From: an uncultured Allorhizobium sp.
GTDB lineage: Bacteria > Pseudomonadota > Alphaproteobacteria > Rhizobiales > Rhizobiaceae
DNA length: 64,000 bases
Direction of reading: 5' to 3'
NCBI GenBank assembly: GCA_958439205.1
Contig: OY288189.1
Span: forward strand, 372,001 to 436,000
Part shown: piece by piece, positions 1-9,079 of the stretch
How the letters are laid out: every line of letters begins with the position of its first letter
How positions within the stretch are numbered: the first letter of the stretch is position 1
The notes under the pieces: generated by a model
What the model saw: only the letters and a program-made list of their open reading frames with translations
What the model was told of the DNA's origin: nothing
Databases searched by the model: none
Translations under genes and position numbers: made by a program

Positions 1-656
1 AGTGCGTTCGTGGCTTCCGCTTCCTTGACGGCGAGCGACCATTCACCGGTGAAGATGACCTGGCAGGTGATCGTGGGATCGACGGCGCGGGCGCCGAGCA
101 GGAAGGAGTTGATGTTGAGCAGGACCTGCGGAATGGGCTTTGCAGCGACGAAGCCGATCTTCTTGGTCTTGGTCATGTGGCCGGCGACGATGCCGTTCAG
201 ATACTGGCCCATGCCGATATAGCCGAAATAGGAACCGGTATTGGCCGGCTTGTCAGGGGTCCAGAGGCCGCCGCAATGTTCGAAGCGAACGTTGGGATAT
301 TTCGGCGCCATGGTCAGGATATGGGGGTCGAAATAGCCGAAGGAGGTCGGGAAGAGCAGTGTGGCGCCGTCGAAATTGATCATGCTCTCCATGGTCTTCT
401 GCACATCGACCGTTTCCGGGACCTGTTCCTCTTCGATCACCGTCACACCGTCGATCGCCTTGATCGCTGCGGCCCCTTCCGCATGGGCCTGGTTGTAGCC
501 GTAGTCATCCTTCGGGCCGACATAGATGAAGCCGACGGTGAGGCCGGCGGCACGGGAGATATCGAAAGGAAGCACGCTGCTGGCGGCGGCAAGGCCGGCG
601 AGACCGGCTGACTGGCGCAGAAACTGGCGGCGGCTCGGCATAAGAAACTGGCTCAT
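1..656 (-). CDS. BMP/PnrA-family ABC transporter substrate-binding protein, 3' end missing
   Basis: This gene reads leftward from an ATG at 656 and leaves the window at its left edge, so only about 218 N-terminal residues are visible. The first 40 residues hold a twin-arginine motif (SRRQFLRQ) followed by a hydrophobic alanine-rich stretch, so export by Tat is likely. The mature part starts with GLTVGFIYVGPKDDYGYNQ and later has GYIGMGQYLNGIVAGH, the pattern of the BMP (basic membrane protein, PnrA/Med) periplasmic-binding family. Members of that family bind nucleosides or other small solutes for ABC import. The ATPase and permeases would lie further left. A LysR regulator is divergent from it across 171 bp and may control it. 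The family call is firm; the ligand is unknown. Confidence 0.88.
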   Translation of the reverse strand, partial: MSQFLMPSRRQFLRQSAGLAGLAAASSVLPFDISRAAGLTVGFIYVGPKDDYGYNQAHAEGAAAIKAIDGVTVIEEEQVPETVDVQKTMESMINFDGATLLFPTSFGYFDPHILTMAPKYPNVRFEHCGGLWTPDKPANTGSYFGYIGMGQYLNGIVAGHMTKTKKIGFVAAKPIPQVLLNINSFLLGARAVDPTITCQVIFTGEWSLAVKEAEATNA

Positions 657-827
657 GAAGGATCTCCCAGATCAGGATGAACAGTGAATTTCGTGCGGGC
701 GCTGGTTCCCCTGATTATTGATGGCGCTCCGCGTTCACCTTTGAGTAACCCATATGGCGCCGCTCCTGTCTTGTGCTAAGATTTGGTCAAGCTGCTGCAA
801 AATTTGCATCACCACAGGAGATCTGAC

Positions 828-1736
828 ATGCGGCACCTGACTTCGCTTCGTTACATCGACGCCGTTGCCAAGGCCGGCTCCATCCGTGGGGCGGCGGAAT
901 CTCTCGCGATCACCTCAACTGCACTCAACCGGCGCATCCTGGCGCTGGAAGAGGAACTCGGCGTGCCGGTCTTTGAACGGCTGCCGCACGGGGTGCGGCT
1001 GTCGAGTGCCGGAGAGATCCTGATCCATCACATCCGCAATCAGATCTCCGACATGGAGCGTGTGCGTTCACAGATCGCCGATCTTTCCGGCGTCCGGCGC
1101 GGGCATGTGTCGATCGCCTGCAGCCAGGCGCTCCTGCCCTATTTCCTGCCGCATCAGATCGCTCACTATCGGAAGGACCATCCGGCGGTGACCTTCGGTG
1201 TGCATCTGCGTGATCGCCAGGCGGCAGAACAGTCGCTGGTCGATCACTCGGCGGATCTCGCGATCGTGTTCGAGCCGGTGCGAATGGCCGATTTCATGAC
1301 GCTGATCCGGGTGCACCAGCCGGTGCATGTAGTGATGGCACCGCATCATCCGCTGGCAGCCAAGGAAACCATCCGGCTCAGCGACTGCCTCGACTATCCC
1401 TATTCGCTCCCGACGGCGCCCTTCGGCGTCCGGCACCTGATGGACATGGCGGCACAGAAATCATCCTACCGGCTGGAGCCGGTGATCGAATCCGACAGTT
1501 TCGAGTTCCTGCGCAACCATGCGGTCGCGGAGAACATCATCACCTTCCAGATCCCGATCGGGCTTTCGGACCATACGATGACAGGGGAGATGATCACACG
1601 ACCGCTCGACAAGCGCGATGTGCCGGCGGGCGTGCTCTATATGGGGCAGTTGCGCGGCCGGACGCTTCCGGTTGCAGCGGCTCGGTTTGCTGCTCAACTG
1701 TCGACGGCGCTTGCCAGCCGATACGAAGTCTCGTGA
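828..1736 (+). CDS. LysR-family transcriptional regulator
   Basis: A 302-residue LysR-type regulator. Residues 4 to 62 form the winged helix-turn-helix, with the typical run AESLAITSTALNRRILALEE and then FERLPHGVRLSSAG. The rest is the two-lobed effector-binding domain. The ATG at 828 is preferred because CAGGAG sits at 815-820; an upstream TTG at 783 in the same frame lacks such a site. It is divergent from the BMP-family binding protein, the usual arrangement for a LysR protein and its target, so it may regulate that importer. The effector cannot be read from the sequence. Confidence 0.9.
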   Translation: MRHLTSLRYIDAVAKAGSIRGAAESLAITSTALNRRILALEEELGVPVFERLPHGVRLSSAGEILIHHIRNQISDMERVRSQIADLSGVRRGHVSIACSQALLPYFLPHQIAHYRKDHPAVTFGVHLRDRQAAEQSLVDHSADLAIVFEPVRMADFMTLIRVHQPVHVVMAPHHPLAAKETIRLSDCLDYPYSLPTAPFGVRHLMDMAAQKSSYRLEPVIESDSFEFLRNHAVAENIITFQIPIGLSDHTMTGEMITRPLDKRDVPAGVLYMGQLRGRTLPVAAARFAAQLSTALASRYEVS

Positions 1737-1751
1737 CGGCTTAGCCGAAAA

Positions 1752-2462
1752 CTACCGCTCGACCCCGTCCGGTCGCGTGGCGCGATAGAGCAGATAGGCG
1801 AAAACGGCAGCCAGGCCGAACCAGGTCATGGCATAGCCGAAATGCTTGTTGGGGAAGGAAACGACGGTGAGCCCGCCGACGGGCATGCCATCGCTAGACG
1901 CATCGGCATCGATGAAAAAGGGCGCGACCTCTCCCAGCCCAATGGCCTCAGCCATGGCGACCGTGTCACGGGAGAACCATCGATTGCCCACGGGGTCGTT
2001 GTCGCGGAGAAAGGCGCCGCCCGGCTGCGTGAGGCGCAGGAGGCCGGTGACCGACTGCTCACCCTCAGGTCTCGGCCTGTCGACGGCCGAGGTGCGGTCA
2101 TCCGGCACGAAGCCGCGGTTGATGAAGAGGCGCCAGCCGTCATCCGTCTGGAAGGGCGACATCACCCAGAAGCCGGAGCCTCTAGATGTGACAGCCTTCA
2201 CGAGCGTGTCGTCAGACGGAAGATACTGCCCACGCGCCTCGACACGGCGATACTCCGCCGTGTCGAATGTGACCCCCGTCCAAAGATCTGGTCCGGGTGC
2301 TGCGGAAGGCGGGGCGACGAGCCCCGCTTCGACGCGTTCGATCAGAGCCGTCTTCCACTGCAGCCGCTGAAGCTGCCAAACTCCGAGGCCGACGAGCAGG
2401 CCGACCGCAAGCACACCCAGCCCGATGAACCACCATGGTTGGCGCGCACGCGTCATGCCCAT
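1752..2462 (-). CDS. SURF1 family oxidase assembly protein
   Basis: A 236-residue membrane protein with a transmembrane helix near residues 11-30 and a second near 207-226, enclosing a periplasmic domain. This is the SURF1/Shy1 layout. The conserved NRGFVP turn is present near residue 115, and the second helix opens with FGYAMTWFGLA, another family hallmark. SURF1 proteins help insert haem into subunit I of haem-copper oxidases. It is the last gene of the cyo operon, 8 bp after cyoD, so it is probably the dedicated assembly factor of this quinol oxidase, comparable to the quinol-oxidase-specific SURF1 known in Paracoccus. The start at 2462 has a second ATG two codons later. Confidence 0.9.
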   Translation of the reverse strand: MGMTRARQPWWFIGLGVLAVGLLVGLGVWQLQRLQWKTALIERVEAGLVAPPSAAPGPDLWTGVTFDTAEYRRVEARGQYLPSDDTLVKAVTSRGSGFWVMSPFQTDDGWRLFINRGFVPDDRTSAVDRPRPEGEQSVTGLLRLTQPGGAFLRDNDPVGNRWFSRDTVAMAEAIGLGEVAPFFIDADASSDGMPVGGLTVVSFPNKHFGYAMTWFGLAAVFAYLLYRATRPDGVER

Positions 2463-2470
2463 CTGTCCCG

Positions 2471-2875
2471 TCAGGAGCCGAAGCCCTGGAAGCTCTCGTG
2501 ATCCATTGATGGCATCATGTTGGTATTAAGGTTGTACATGACCCAGACGGATCCGGCGATCATGATGACCACCACGATGATGGTGAAGATCATCGACAAC
2601 ATCGTCCAGCCTTCGTCGGACCGGGTGTTCATGTGCAGGAAATAGACCATGTGCACGAGGATCTGGACGACGGCAAAGCCGATCACCGTCACCGCCGTCA
2701 GCATACGGCTGTCAAAGCCACCGCTCATGACGATGGCGAAGGGAATGATCGTCAGGATCGCCGCCAGCACGAAGCCGGTGAGATAGGAGCGGTAGCTACC
2801 GTGGTCGTGACCACTGTTGTCGTGACCGTGGCCCTGTTCGTGATGGCCATGGGGCTGAATGGAAGGTTTGGACAT
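2471..2875 (-). CDS. cyoD: Cytochrome bo3 ubiquinol oxidase subunit IV
   Basis: A 134-residue protein with three predicted transmembrane helices (about 35-57, 64-85 and 97-118), the CyoD/COX4-prokaryotic topology. The conserved HMVYFLHMN stretch lies between helices two and three. The N-terminus is unusually histidine-rich (HGHHEQGHGHDNSGHDHG), which may bind metal or simply be a soluble tail. The ATG at 2875 overlaps the cyoC stop by one base (TGATG), which fixes the start and shows translational coupling. A reading frame extending further upstream is just overlap with cyoC. CyoD is thought to help CuB binding and complex assembly. It lacks the last helix-tail residues of no known importance. 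Confidence 0.95.
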   Translation of the reverse strand: MSKPSIQPHGHHEQGHGHDNSGHDHGSYRSYLTGFVLAAILTIIPFAIVMSGGFDSRMLTAVTVIGFAVVQILVHMVYFLHMNTRSDEGWTMLSMIFTIIVVVIMIAGSVWVMYNLNTNMMPSMDHESFQGFGS

Positions 2876-3504
2876 CAGATCATCCCCAAGAGGTAAACGA
2901 AGGTGAAGACACCGATCCAGATCACATCGAGGAAGTGCCAGAACATGCTGAGGCACTCCATGCGTCGGGTATTCGCCGGGATCAGGCCTTTCTGATTGAT
3001 CTGCACCATCAGCGTAACGAGCCAGATGCAGCCGAACAGCACGTGCAGGCCGTGGGTCCCGACCAGCGCGAAGAAGGCGGAGAGGAAGGCCGAGCGTTGC
3101 GGACCGGCGCCAAGCTCGATCAGGTGATGGAATTCGTAGATTTCGAGTGCCAGGAAGGCGAGGCCAAGCAGAAGGGTGACGACGAGCCAGGCCTGCATGC
3201 GGGCCTGCCTACCTTCGTACATGGCGAGCATCGCAAAACCGAAGGTGATCGAGGAGACCAGCAGGAAGCCGGTGTTGATCGCGATCAGGTTCAGGTCGAA
3301 GAGCGCCTTGGGGCCGGGGCCGGCCGCATAGCTCTGGCCGACAACCCCGAAGACCGCGAATAGGACCGCGAACATCAGGCAGTCGCTCATCAGGTAGACC
3401 CAGAAGCCGAGCCGCGTGGACGCGCCTTCCGGATGATGATGCGGCTCGGTTTCCCAATAGACGGCAGGTGCGTCGGATTTGGTGATGGTGCTCACGGTCG
3501 TCAC
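2875..3504 (-). CDS. cyoC: Cytochrome bo3 ubiquinol oxidase subunit III
   Basis: A 209-residue, five-helix membrane protein of the haem-copper oxidase subunit III family, close to the 204 residues of the E. coli protein. Recognisable stretches are [29 protein letters not shown]-like [12 protein letters not shown], and the C-terminal [19 protein letters not shown], all characteristic of CyoC. Its start overlaps the end of cyoB by four bases (ATGA) and its stop overlaps cyoD. Subunit III stabilises the core of the oxidase in the inner membrane. Confidence 0.96.
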   Translation of the reverse strand: MTTVSTITKSDAPAVYWETEPHHHPEGASTRLGFWVYLMSDCLMFAVLFAVFGVVGQSYAAGPGPKALFDLNLIAINTGFLLVSSITFGFAMLAMYEGRQARMQAWLVVTLLLGLAFLALEIYEFHHLIELGAGPQRSAFLSAFFALVGTHGLHVLFGCIWLVTLMVQINQKGLIPANTRRMECLSMFWHFLDVIWIGVFTFVYLLGMI

Positions 3505-5504
3505 GCTCCCACGCTTGCAAGTTCGCGGTCACGTGCCTTTTCGACACGCTCGACCTCGTCGACGGGGACGTAGTAGTCCCGGTCGTAGTTGAAGGTATGG
3601 GCAATCGCGACGGCGATGATCGCCACGAAGGACACAGCCGCCAGCCACCAGATGTACCAGACCAGCGCAAAGCCGCAGAGCGTGGCCAGAGCCGAGATCA
3701 CAACACCCGTGCCGGTGTAGCGCGGCATGTGGATCGGGATATACGGCGCCTTCGGTCGCTTCTGCCCGACCTGCTTCATGTCGTGCCAGGCGTCCAGATC
3801 ATGGACGACAGGCGTGAAGGCGAAGTTGTAGGCCGGCGGGGGAGACGAGGTCGCCCATTCCAGCGTGCGGCCATCCCAGGGGTCGCCGGTCACATCCATG
3901 TTGTCCTTGCGGTTCCAGATCGAGACTGCGATCTGGATGAAGAAGGCGGCGATGCCGACGGCTATCAGCAGGGCGCCAAGGGCTGCCAGGATGAACCAGA
4001 TACGGAGATCCGGATCATCGAAGACGCGCATGCGGCGGGTGACGCCCATCAGGCCGAGCACATAGAGCGGCATAAAGGCGAGCCAGAAGCCGCTGACCCA
4101 GGTCCAGAAGGAGACCTTGCCCCAGAAGACATTGAGCTGGAAGCCGAAGGCCTTGGGCCACCAGTAGGCGATCGCGGCAAAGCAGCCGAACAGCACGCCG
4201 CCGATGATGACGTTGTGGAAGTGCGCCACCAGGAAGAGCGAGTTGTGCAGAACGAAGTCCGCCGGCGGGACGGCGAGGAGGACGCCCGTCATGCCGCCGA
4301 TGGTGAAGGTCAGCATGAAGGCGACCGTCCACATCATCGGCAGGTCGAAGCGCACCCTCCCCTTGTACATGGTGAAGAGCCAGTTGAAGATCTTGGCCCC
4401 CGTGGGCACGGAGATGATCATCGTGGTGATGCCGAAGAAGGCGTTCACCGAGGCACCAGAACCCATCGTGAAGAAGTGGTGCAGCCAGACGATATAGCTC
4501 AGGATCGTGATGCAGACGGTGGCGTAGACCATCGAGCTGTAGCCGAAGAGCCGCTTGCCGGAGAAGGTGGACGTGATCTCCGAGAAGACGCCGAAGAGCG
4601 GCAGGATCAGGATGTAGACCTCCGGGTGACCCCAGATCCAGATGAGGTTGATATACATCATCGGGTTGCCGCCGAGATCATTCGTGAAGAAGTTCGTTCC
4701 CACGTAGCGATCAAGCGTCAGAAGGATCAGCGTCATCGTCAGCACGGGGAAGGAAGCGACGATGAGGATGTTAGTGCAGAGTGCTGTCCAGGTGAAGACC
4801 GGCATGCGCATCAGGGTCATGCCCGGTGCCCGCATCTTCACAATGGTGACGAGCAGGTTGATGCCTGAGAGCGTCGTTCCGACCCCGGCGATCTGCAAAC
4901 CCCAGATATAATAGTCTACCCCGACCCAAGGACTGTAGCCGATACCCGAGAGTGGCGGGAAGGCGAGCCAGCCTGTCTGGGCAAACTCACCGACGAAGAG
5001 CGAGGCCATGATCAGCACGGCGCCGCCGACTGTCATCCAGAAGGAGAAGTTGTTGAGGAAGGGGAAGGAAACGTCGCGCGCGCCGATCTGCAGCGGCACG
5101 ACATAGTTCATCAGACCCGTGACGAAGGGCATCGCCACGAAGAAGATCATGATCACGCCATGGGCCGTGAAGATCTGGTCGTAGTGGTGGGCGTTGAGGT
5201 AACCCTCGGACCCGTTGAAGGCGAGCACCTGTTGCAGGCGCATCATGATAGCGTCGGCGAAGCCGCGCACCAGCATGACCAGCGCCAGGATGATATACAT
5301 GATGCCGATCTTCTTGTGATCGACAGACGTCAGCCACTCGCGCCAGAGGTAGCCCCAAAGGCGGTAGTAGGTGAGCGCTGCGAATGTCGCACCCCCGCCG
5401 AGCACGACGACAGCGAAAGTCGCCAGAACGATCGGATCCGTAGGGATCGCACTCCAGTTGAGGCGACCGAGAAGAAACGTGGTGGAATGGTCTATCGTAG
5501 CCAT
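3501..5504 (-). CDS. cyoB: Cytochrome bo3 ubiquinol oxidase subunit I
   Basis: The 667-residue catalytic subunit, nearly the same length as E. coli CyoB (663). It shows the haem-copper oxidase signature: HGVIMIFF with the low-spin haem ligand, [15 protein letters not shown] with the CuB histidine and the cross-linked tyrosine, WLHHFF with two CuB histidines, and HFHNVIIGG with the axial haem ligands. It oxidises ubiquinol and reduces oxygen to water while pumping protons. It lies 12 bp after cyoA and overlaps cyoC by four bases. All metal ligands I looked for are present. Confidence 0.98.
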   Translation of the reverse strand: MATIDHSTTFLLGRLNWSAIPTDPIVLATFAVVVLGGGATFAALTYYRLWGYLWREWLTSVDHKKIGIMYIILALVMLVRGFADAIMMRLQQVLAFNGSEGYLNAHHYDQIFTAHGVIMIFFVAMPFVTGLMNYVVPLQIGARDVSFPFLNNFSFWMTVGGAVLIMASLFVGEFAQTGWLAFPPLSGIGYSPWVGVDYYIWGLQIAGVGTTLSGINLLVTIVKMRAPGMTLMRMPVFTWTALCTNILIVASFPVLTMTLILLTLDRYVGTNFFTNDLGGNPMMYINLIWIWGHPEVYILILPLFGVFSEITSTFSGKRLFGYSSMVYATVCITILSYIVWLHHFFTMGSGASVNAFFGITTMIISVPTGAKIFNWLFTMYKGRVRFDLPMMWTVAFMLTFTIGGMTGVLLAVPPADFVLHNSLFLVAHFHNVIIGGVLFGCFAAIAYWWPKAFGFQLNVFWGKVSFWTWVSGFWLAFMPLYVLGLMGVTRRMRVFDDPDLRIWFILAALGALLIAVGIAAFFIQIAVSIWNRKDNMDVTGDPWDGRTLEWATSSPPPAYNFAFTPVVHDLDAWHDMKQVGQKRPKAPYIPIHMPRYTGTGVVISALATLCGFALVWYIWWLAAVSFVAIIAVAIAHTFNYDRDYYVPVDEVERVEKARDRELASVGA

Positions 5505-5516
5505 ACCGAATTCCTG

Positions 5517-6722
5517 TCAGAGTTGCGGCGCATTGCCGGCTGCCTGCCGAACGAGCGTGAGGAAGCGTTCGGCCTCACCGCCGAAGGGCGATGCCGGCTG
5601 CTGCATGTTGTGTCCCATCAGGGGACCCGAAACGACGGGCTTGTCGTTGAAGGAGGCGGGCTTTGCGGCAAGCATCTGCTCCAGCTCCTCGACCGAGCAG
5701 AAGCCCAGAACCTTGAAGGGTTCCCAACCGAAGACCGGCTCGCGCGTGCCCCGGCGTTCGTGCTTGTCGTAGATGAGAGCGCTCATGTTGACCGTGCCGG
5801 CGAGGCCTGTGCCGCCCTGAGCGTCGAGCGCCATCATTTCGGCCATACAGATCTTGCCCTCTTCGACGCACATGTTGACGACGCGCGGGAAGAGCTGCGG
5901 ATCGATGCTCGCGAAGACCTCCGGCTTGACGTTTTCGCTGGGGCGCTCGAGCTCCAGATACTTGGCGCGGTCGAGCTTTGCGCCGCCAGAGCGGGCTTCT
6001 TCAACCCAGGCCTCGAAGGCCGCAGCGTCGGTTGCGTTCGCCTTGAAGCGCATGCCGGAGAAGCCGGCACCCGAGTAGTGCGAGGCCAGTCCCTGGAAGG
6101 TGCCTTCCTCATTGAAGACCCCGTGCAGCGTCGTCTGCATGCCGGGCATGGCGTAGATCATGCCGGCCATATGCGGGATGTAGAAGGCGTTCATGACCGA
6201 CGACGAGGTCAGCGAGAAGCGGATCGGCCGATCGGTTGGAACCGGAAGCTCATTAACGGTGGCGACGCCGTATTGCGGGTAGATGAAGAGCCATTTCCAA
6301 TCGAGTGCGACGACCTGCACATCCAGCGGCTCCTGCTGCGGATCGAGCGGTTGCTCTTCGGAGACCCGCGCCAGCGGACGATAGGGATCGAGGAGATGGG
6401 TTCCGACCCAGGTCAGCGCACCCAGGCAGATGATGATCATCAGGGGGATCGCCCAGATGATCAGCTCAAGCTTGGTGGAGTGGGACCAGTTCGGCTTGTA
6501 GATCGCTTCCTTGTTGGCCGCCCGGTAGTGCCAGGCGAACCAGCAGGTCAGCACCATCACAGGGATGATGATGATCAGCATCAGCAAAGTGGAGATCACC
6601 AACAGGTCGCGCTGCTGTGCAGCGATGTCACCCGTTGGTGCGAGGACTTCCGCCTTGCAGGCGGACAGGAATAGGACCGCCATGATGGCGGTGAACAATT
6701 TCGGGAGGCGAAGCTTCTGCAT
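5517..6722 (-). CDS. cyoA: Cytochrome bo3 ubiquinol oxidase subunit II
   Basis: A 401-residue lipoprotein subunit, longer than the 315 residues of E. coli CyoA. The lipobox LSAC places the lipidated cysteine at residue 22. Two transmembrane helices follow, then a periplasmic cupredoxin domain and a C-terminal COX_ARM-like extension. Where cytochrome c oxidases carry the Cys-x3-Cys CuA ligands this protein reads SHYSGAGFSG, so CuA is absent, which supports a quinol rather than cytochrome c oxidase. First gene of the operon cyoABCD-SURF1; its promoter must lie in 6723-6961. Confidence 0.96.
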   Translation of the reverse strand: MQKLRLPKLFTAIMAVLFLSACKAEVLAPTGDIAAQQRDLLVISTLLMLIIIIPVMVLTCWFAWHYRAANKEAIYKPNWSHSTKLELIIWAIPLMIIICLGALTWVGTHLLDPYRPLARVSEEQPLDPQQEPLDVQVVALDWKWLFIYPQYGVATVNELPVPTDRPIRFSLTSSSVMNAFYIPHMAGMIYAMPGMQTTLHGVFNEEGTFQGLASHYSGAGFSGMRFKANATDAAAFEAWVEEARSGGAKLDRAKYLELERPSENVKPEVFASIDPQLFPRVVNMCVEEGKICMAEMMALDAQGGTGLAGTVNMSALIYDKHERRGTREPVFGWEPFKVLGFCSVEELEQMLAAKPASFNDKPVVSGPLMGHNMQQPASPFGGEAERFLTLVRQAAGNAPQL

Positions 6723-6835
6723 CTCGTACCCTGATACACTGACGGGTCACTGAGCAGGGGTCCCCCCGAAACACTACTCGACGACCATTGATATTCGTCG
6801 AGTTAGTTAGTCGGGTTTTGCGGTGCAGCACATAC

Positions 6836-6859
6836 GACAATTTGTCACCTGTCAATTTG
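6836..6859. promoter_or_regulatory. Repeat/palindrome in the cyoA-MFS divergent promoter region
   Basis: The 239-bp gap between the divergent cyoA and MFS genes holds GACAATTTGTC at 6836-6846, which is palindromic around one central base, and a second CAATTTG copy at 6853-6859 in direct repeat 15 bp on. This could be a binding site for an oxygen- or redox-sensing regulator of cyo, but it does not match a canonical FNR box. Only the repeats are seen; the role is a guess. Confidence 0.3.
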
Positions 6860-6961
6860 GGCGTGTCTGCGGCATCGCTTTGCAGCATGTTAGACTAAGG
6901 CGCGGACCGTATTTCCCCCGTTCGGATCCGCCCTGTTCAGACAAGAAAGTGATCACGCGTT

Positions 6962-8305
6962 ATGGCGAGCATGACCGGCTCTGCATCCCCCGCCGCACAG
7001 AACGGCCGCACAACCTCCGAAGACGATCATCACGTCTCTCCCTCGGATATCGCCGTCGGCGTCGTCATCGGGCGCACGTCGGAGTTCTTCGACTTCTTCG
7101 TTTTCGCCATCGCGTCCGTGATCGTCTTTCCGGCGCGTATCTTCCCGTTCCTCGATCCGCTGACCGGTACGCTCTGGTCCTTCGTGCTCGTGGCACTCGC
7201 CTTCGTCGCGCGGCCGCTCGGAACCGTGCTGTTTACTCTGCTCGACCGCCGGCATGGCCGCGTAACCAAGCTGACGGTGGCGCTTTTCCTCCTGGGAACC
7301 TCGACCGTCGCCATGGGTCTGGTGCCTTCCTACGAAACGGCCGGCTGGTGGTCGATTGCCATGCTGGCGCTCTTGCGCATCGGCCAGGGCCTGGCGCTCG
7401 GCGGTACCTGGGATGGTCTGGCGCCGCTTCTGGCAATCACCGCATCCAAGGACAAGCGCGGCTTCTATGCGATGATCCCGCAGCTCGGCGCTGTGGTCGG
7501 TCTCGCCGTGGCCGCTGTTCTCTTTGCCTATCTCGTCATGACGCTTTCCGCCGCCGACTTCCTTGATTGGGGCTGGCGCTATCCGTTCTTCGTGGCCTTC
7601 GCGATCAATGTCGTGGCACTCTTCGCGCGACTTCGCATCGTCGATACGCCCGAGTTCAAGGAGCTGTTCGAGACGAACGAACTGACCCCGACCGGCCTGC
7701 GCGCCACGATGTCGCAGGACGGGCGGACAGTGCTGCTCGGCGTCTTTGTGCCGCTCGCAAGCTTTGCCATGTTCCACATGGTCACGGTTTTCCCGCTGTC
7801 CTGGATTTTCCTCTACACGGATGAAGCGCCCGGCACCTTCCTCCTCATCGAAGCCGCGGGTGCAGGCCTCGGCGTTCTCGCCATGCTGTTCTCCGGCTGG
7901 CTTTCGGACAAGATCGGCCGCGAGAAGATCCTCATCTGGGGTGCCTGGGCGATCGGTGTCTTCGCGTTGACGGCTCCTCTGCTTCTGAATGGCGACCTTC
8001 CGGGTGTCACCATCTACATGATGGTCGGCTTCCTGGTGCTCGGCTTCAACTTTGCCCAGTCGTCGGGCGCAGTGGCATCGCTGTTCGACCGCCGTAACCG
8101 CTATACGGCCTCTGCAGTCGTCTCGGCGCTCGCCTGGATGTTCGGCGCCGGTTTTGCACCGCTGTCGGCGCTTCTGCTGTCGACCTGGTTCGGCCTCTTT
8201 GCCGCCGGGCTCTACCTTCTCTCTGGTGCCGTCTGCAGCTTGATCTCACTTGCTCTTGTCAGGCAGATCTCTCTGCGGCCGAAGGCCCAAGAGCAGGATG
8301 TCTGA
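6962..8305 (+). CDS. MFS transporter (metabolite:H+ symporter-like)
   Basis: A 447-residue major facilitator with about twelve hydrophobic segments. The opening DIAVGVVIGRTSEFFDFFVFAIASV and the loop LDRRHGRVTKLTVALFLLGTST resemble the metabolite:H+ symporter branch (ShiA/ProP/KgtP). The second-half loop GWLSDKIGRE is the repeated MFS signature. It is divergent from cyoA; in this position it could share regulation with the oxidase, but nothing in the sequence proves that. The start ATG at 6962 has only a weak purine-rich stretch upstream, and an in-frame ATG at 6971 is an alternative. A strong terminator follows at 8337. Substrate unknown. Confidence 0.85.
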   Translation: MASMTGSASPAAQNGRTTSEDDHHVSPSDIAVGVVIGRTSEFFDFFVFAIASVIVFPARIFPFLDPLTGTLWSFVLVALAFVARPLGTVLFTLLDRRHGRVTKLTVALFLLGTSTVAMGLVPSYETAGWWSIAMLALLRIGQGLALGGTWDGLAPLLAITASKDKRGFYAMIPQLGAVVGLAVAAVLFAYLVMTLSAADFLDWGWRYPFFVAFAINVVALFARLRIVDTPEFKELFETNELTPTGLRATMSQDGRTVLLGVFVPLASFAMFHMVTVFPLSWIFLYTDEAPGTFLLIEAAGAGLGVLAMLFSGWLSDKIGREKILIWGAWAIGVFALTAPLLLNGDLPGVTIYMMVGFLVLGFNFAQSSGAVASLFDRRNRYTASAVVSALAWMFGAGFAPLSALLLSTWFGLFAAGLYLLSGAVCSLISLALVRQISLRPKAQEQDV

Positions 8306-8336
8306 GAAAGCATAGATTGCCAGTTTTCTGATGATG

Positions 8337-8365
8337 GCCCCGGAGTTACCAACTCCGGGGCTTTT
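8337..8365 (+). terminator. Rho-independent terminator after the MFS gene
   Basis: A perfect 11-bp stem (GCCCCGGAGTT pairing with AACTCCGGGGC) with a three-base ACC loop is followed by CTTTTCG. It ends the rightward MFS transcript and, being symmetrical, may also serve the leftward operon that ends at 8453. Confidence 0.85.
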
Positions 8366-8452
8366 CGTTTGTGTCCTGCTGGCTCGCAGATTTGTCTTCA
8401 GCTTGCCGGTTTTTGCAGCCCTTGAGGCCGACCCGCCTGATGTCGCGGCCGC

Positions 8453-9076
8453 TCAGAGCTTCGCAATGAAATCGAGGATTTCCGCTTCCGAGACGACGTC
8501 GGCATATTTGGCGTTCATGTCGAAGAGGTTTGCCTCATGCGGCGCTGAGTGCCGATCGCCACAGGCATCCCGCACCACCGTCGTGATGAAGCCATGCGAC
8601 ATCGCATCGACACAGCTTGCCCGAACGCAGCCGCTCGTCGTCAACCCTGTGAGGATGACGTTGTCGACGCCCATGGAGGTTAGAAGCGGCGCGAGCGAAG
8701 TGCCGAAGAAGGCACTCGGATATTGCTTTGAGACGACAAACTCGTCCGGGAACGGCCCAAGACCCTTGGGCCAGGCGCCGAGCGGGTTTCCTGCCGTGAA
8801 GCAGGCGAGCGGTTTCGCCTTCTGGAAGAAGCGGCCACCATCCAGACCGCTCGGATGCAGCACCACGCCGGTGAGGATGACGGGAAGTCCCTTTTCACGC
8901 GCCTTCGCGCGAATGCGGAGCGCGCTGGCAAGTGCGGCATCGACGCCGGCATACAGCGGGCTCTCCGGCTCGAAATAGGCCTGCACGAAATCGACCAGGA
9001 TCAGGGCCGGCTTTTTGCCGAAGCCGATCCGGTTGTCATAGGCCTTGGCATAATTGGCGGCGAGATCGTCGGTCAT
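8453..9076 (-). CDS. Isochorismatase-family amidohydrolase (maleamate/N-carbamoylsarcosine amidase-like)
   Basis: A 207-residue cysteine hydrolase of the isochorismatase-like fold. The catalytic triad is visible: Asp29 in ALILVDF, Lys117 in VVSKQYPSAFFGT and Cys150 in GLTTSGCVRAS. The TTSGCVRAS context and the length are typical of N-carbamoylsarcosine amidase and maleamate amidohydrolase rather than of true isochorismatases. RutB of the pyrimidine Rut pathway belongs to the same superfamily but has a different active-site context (ATNVCVE). It is the last gene of a leftward operon headed by a RutA-like monooxygenase, so it probably hydrolyses a ring-opened amide or ureide. The ATG at 9076 follows GAGG at good distance, 3 bp after the upstream gene. 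Confidence 0.87.
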   Translation of the reverse strand: MTDDLAANYAKAYDNRIGFGKKPALILVDFVQAYFEPESPLYAGVDAALASALRIRAKAREKGLPVILTGVVLHPSGLDGGRFFQKAKPLACFTAGNPLGAWPKGLGPFPDEFVVSKQYPSAFFGTSLAPLLTSMGVDNVILTGLTTSGCVRASCVDAMSHGFITTVVRDACGDRHSAPHEANLFDMNAKYADVVSEAEILDFIAKL

Positions 9077-9079
9077 GGC

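Noticed and set aside
3597..4868. 423-residue open frame on the plus strand inside cyoB
   Set aside because: It is antisense to the strongly conserved cyoB gene and its translation is a low-complexity Arg/Asp/His/Glu-rich mix typical of antisense GC-rich code.
6841..6856. FNR/Anr box in front of cyoA (TTGTC-N4-GTCAA)
   Set aside because: The halves are not reverse complements and do not match TTGAT-N4-ATCAA.
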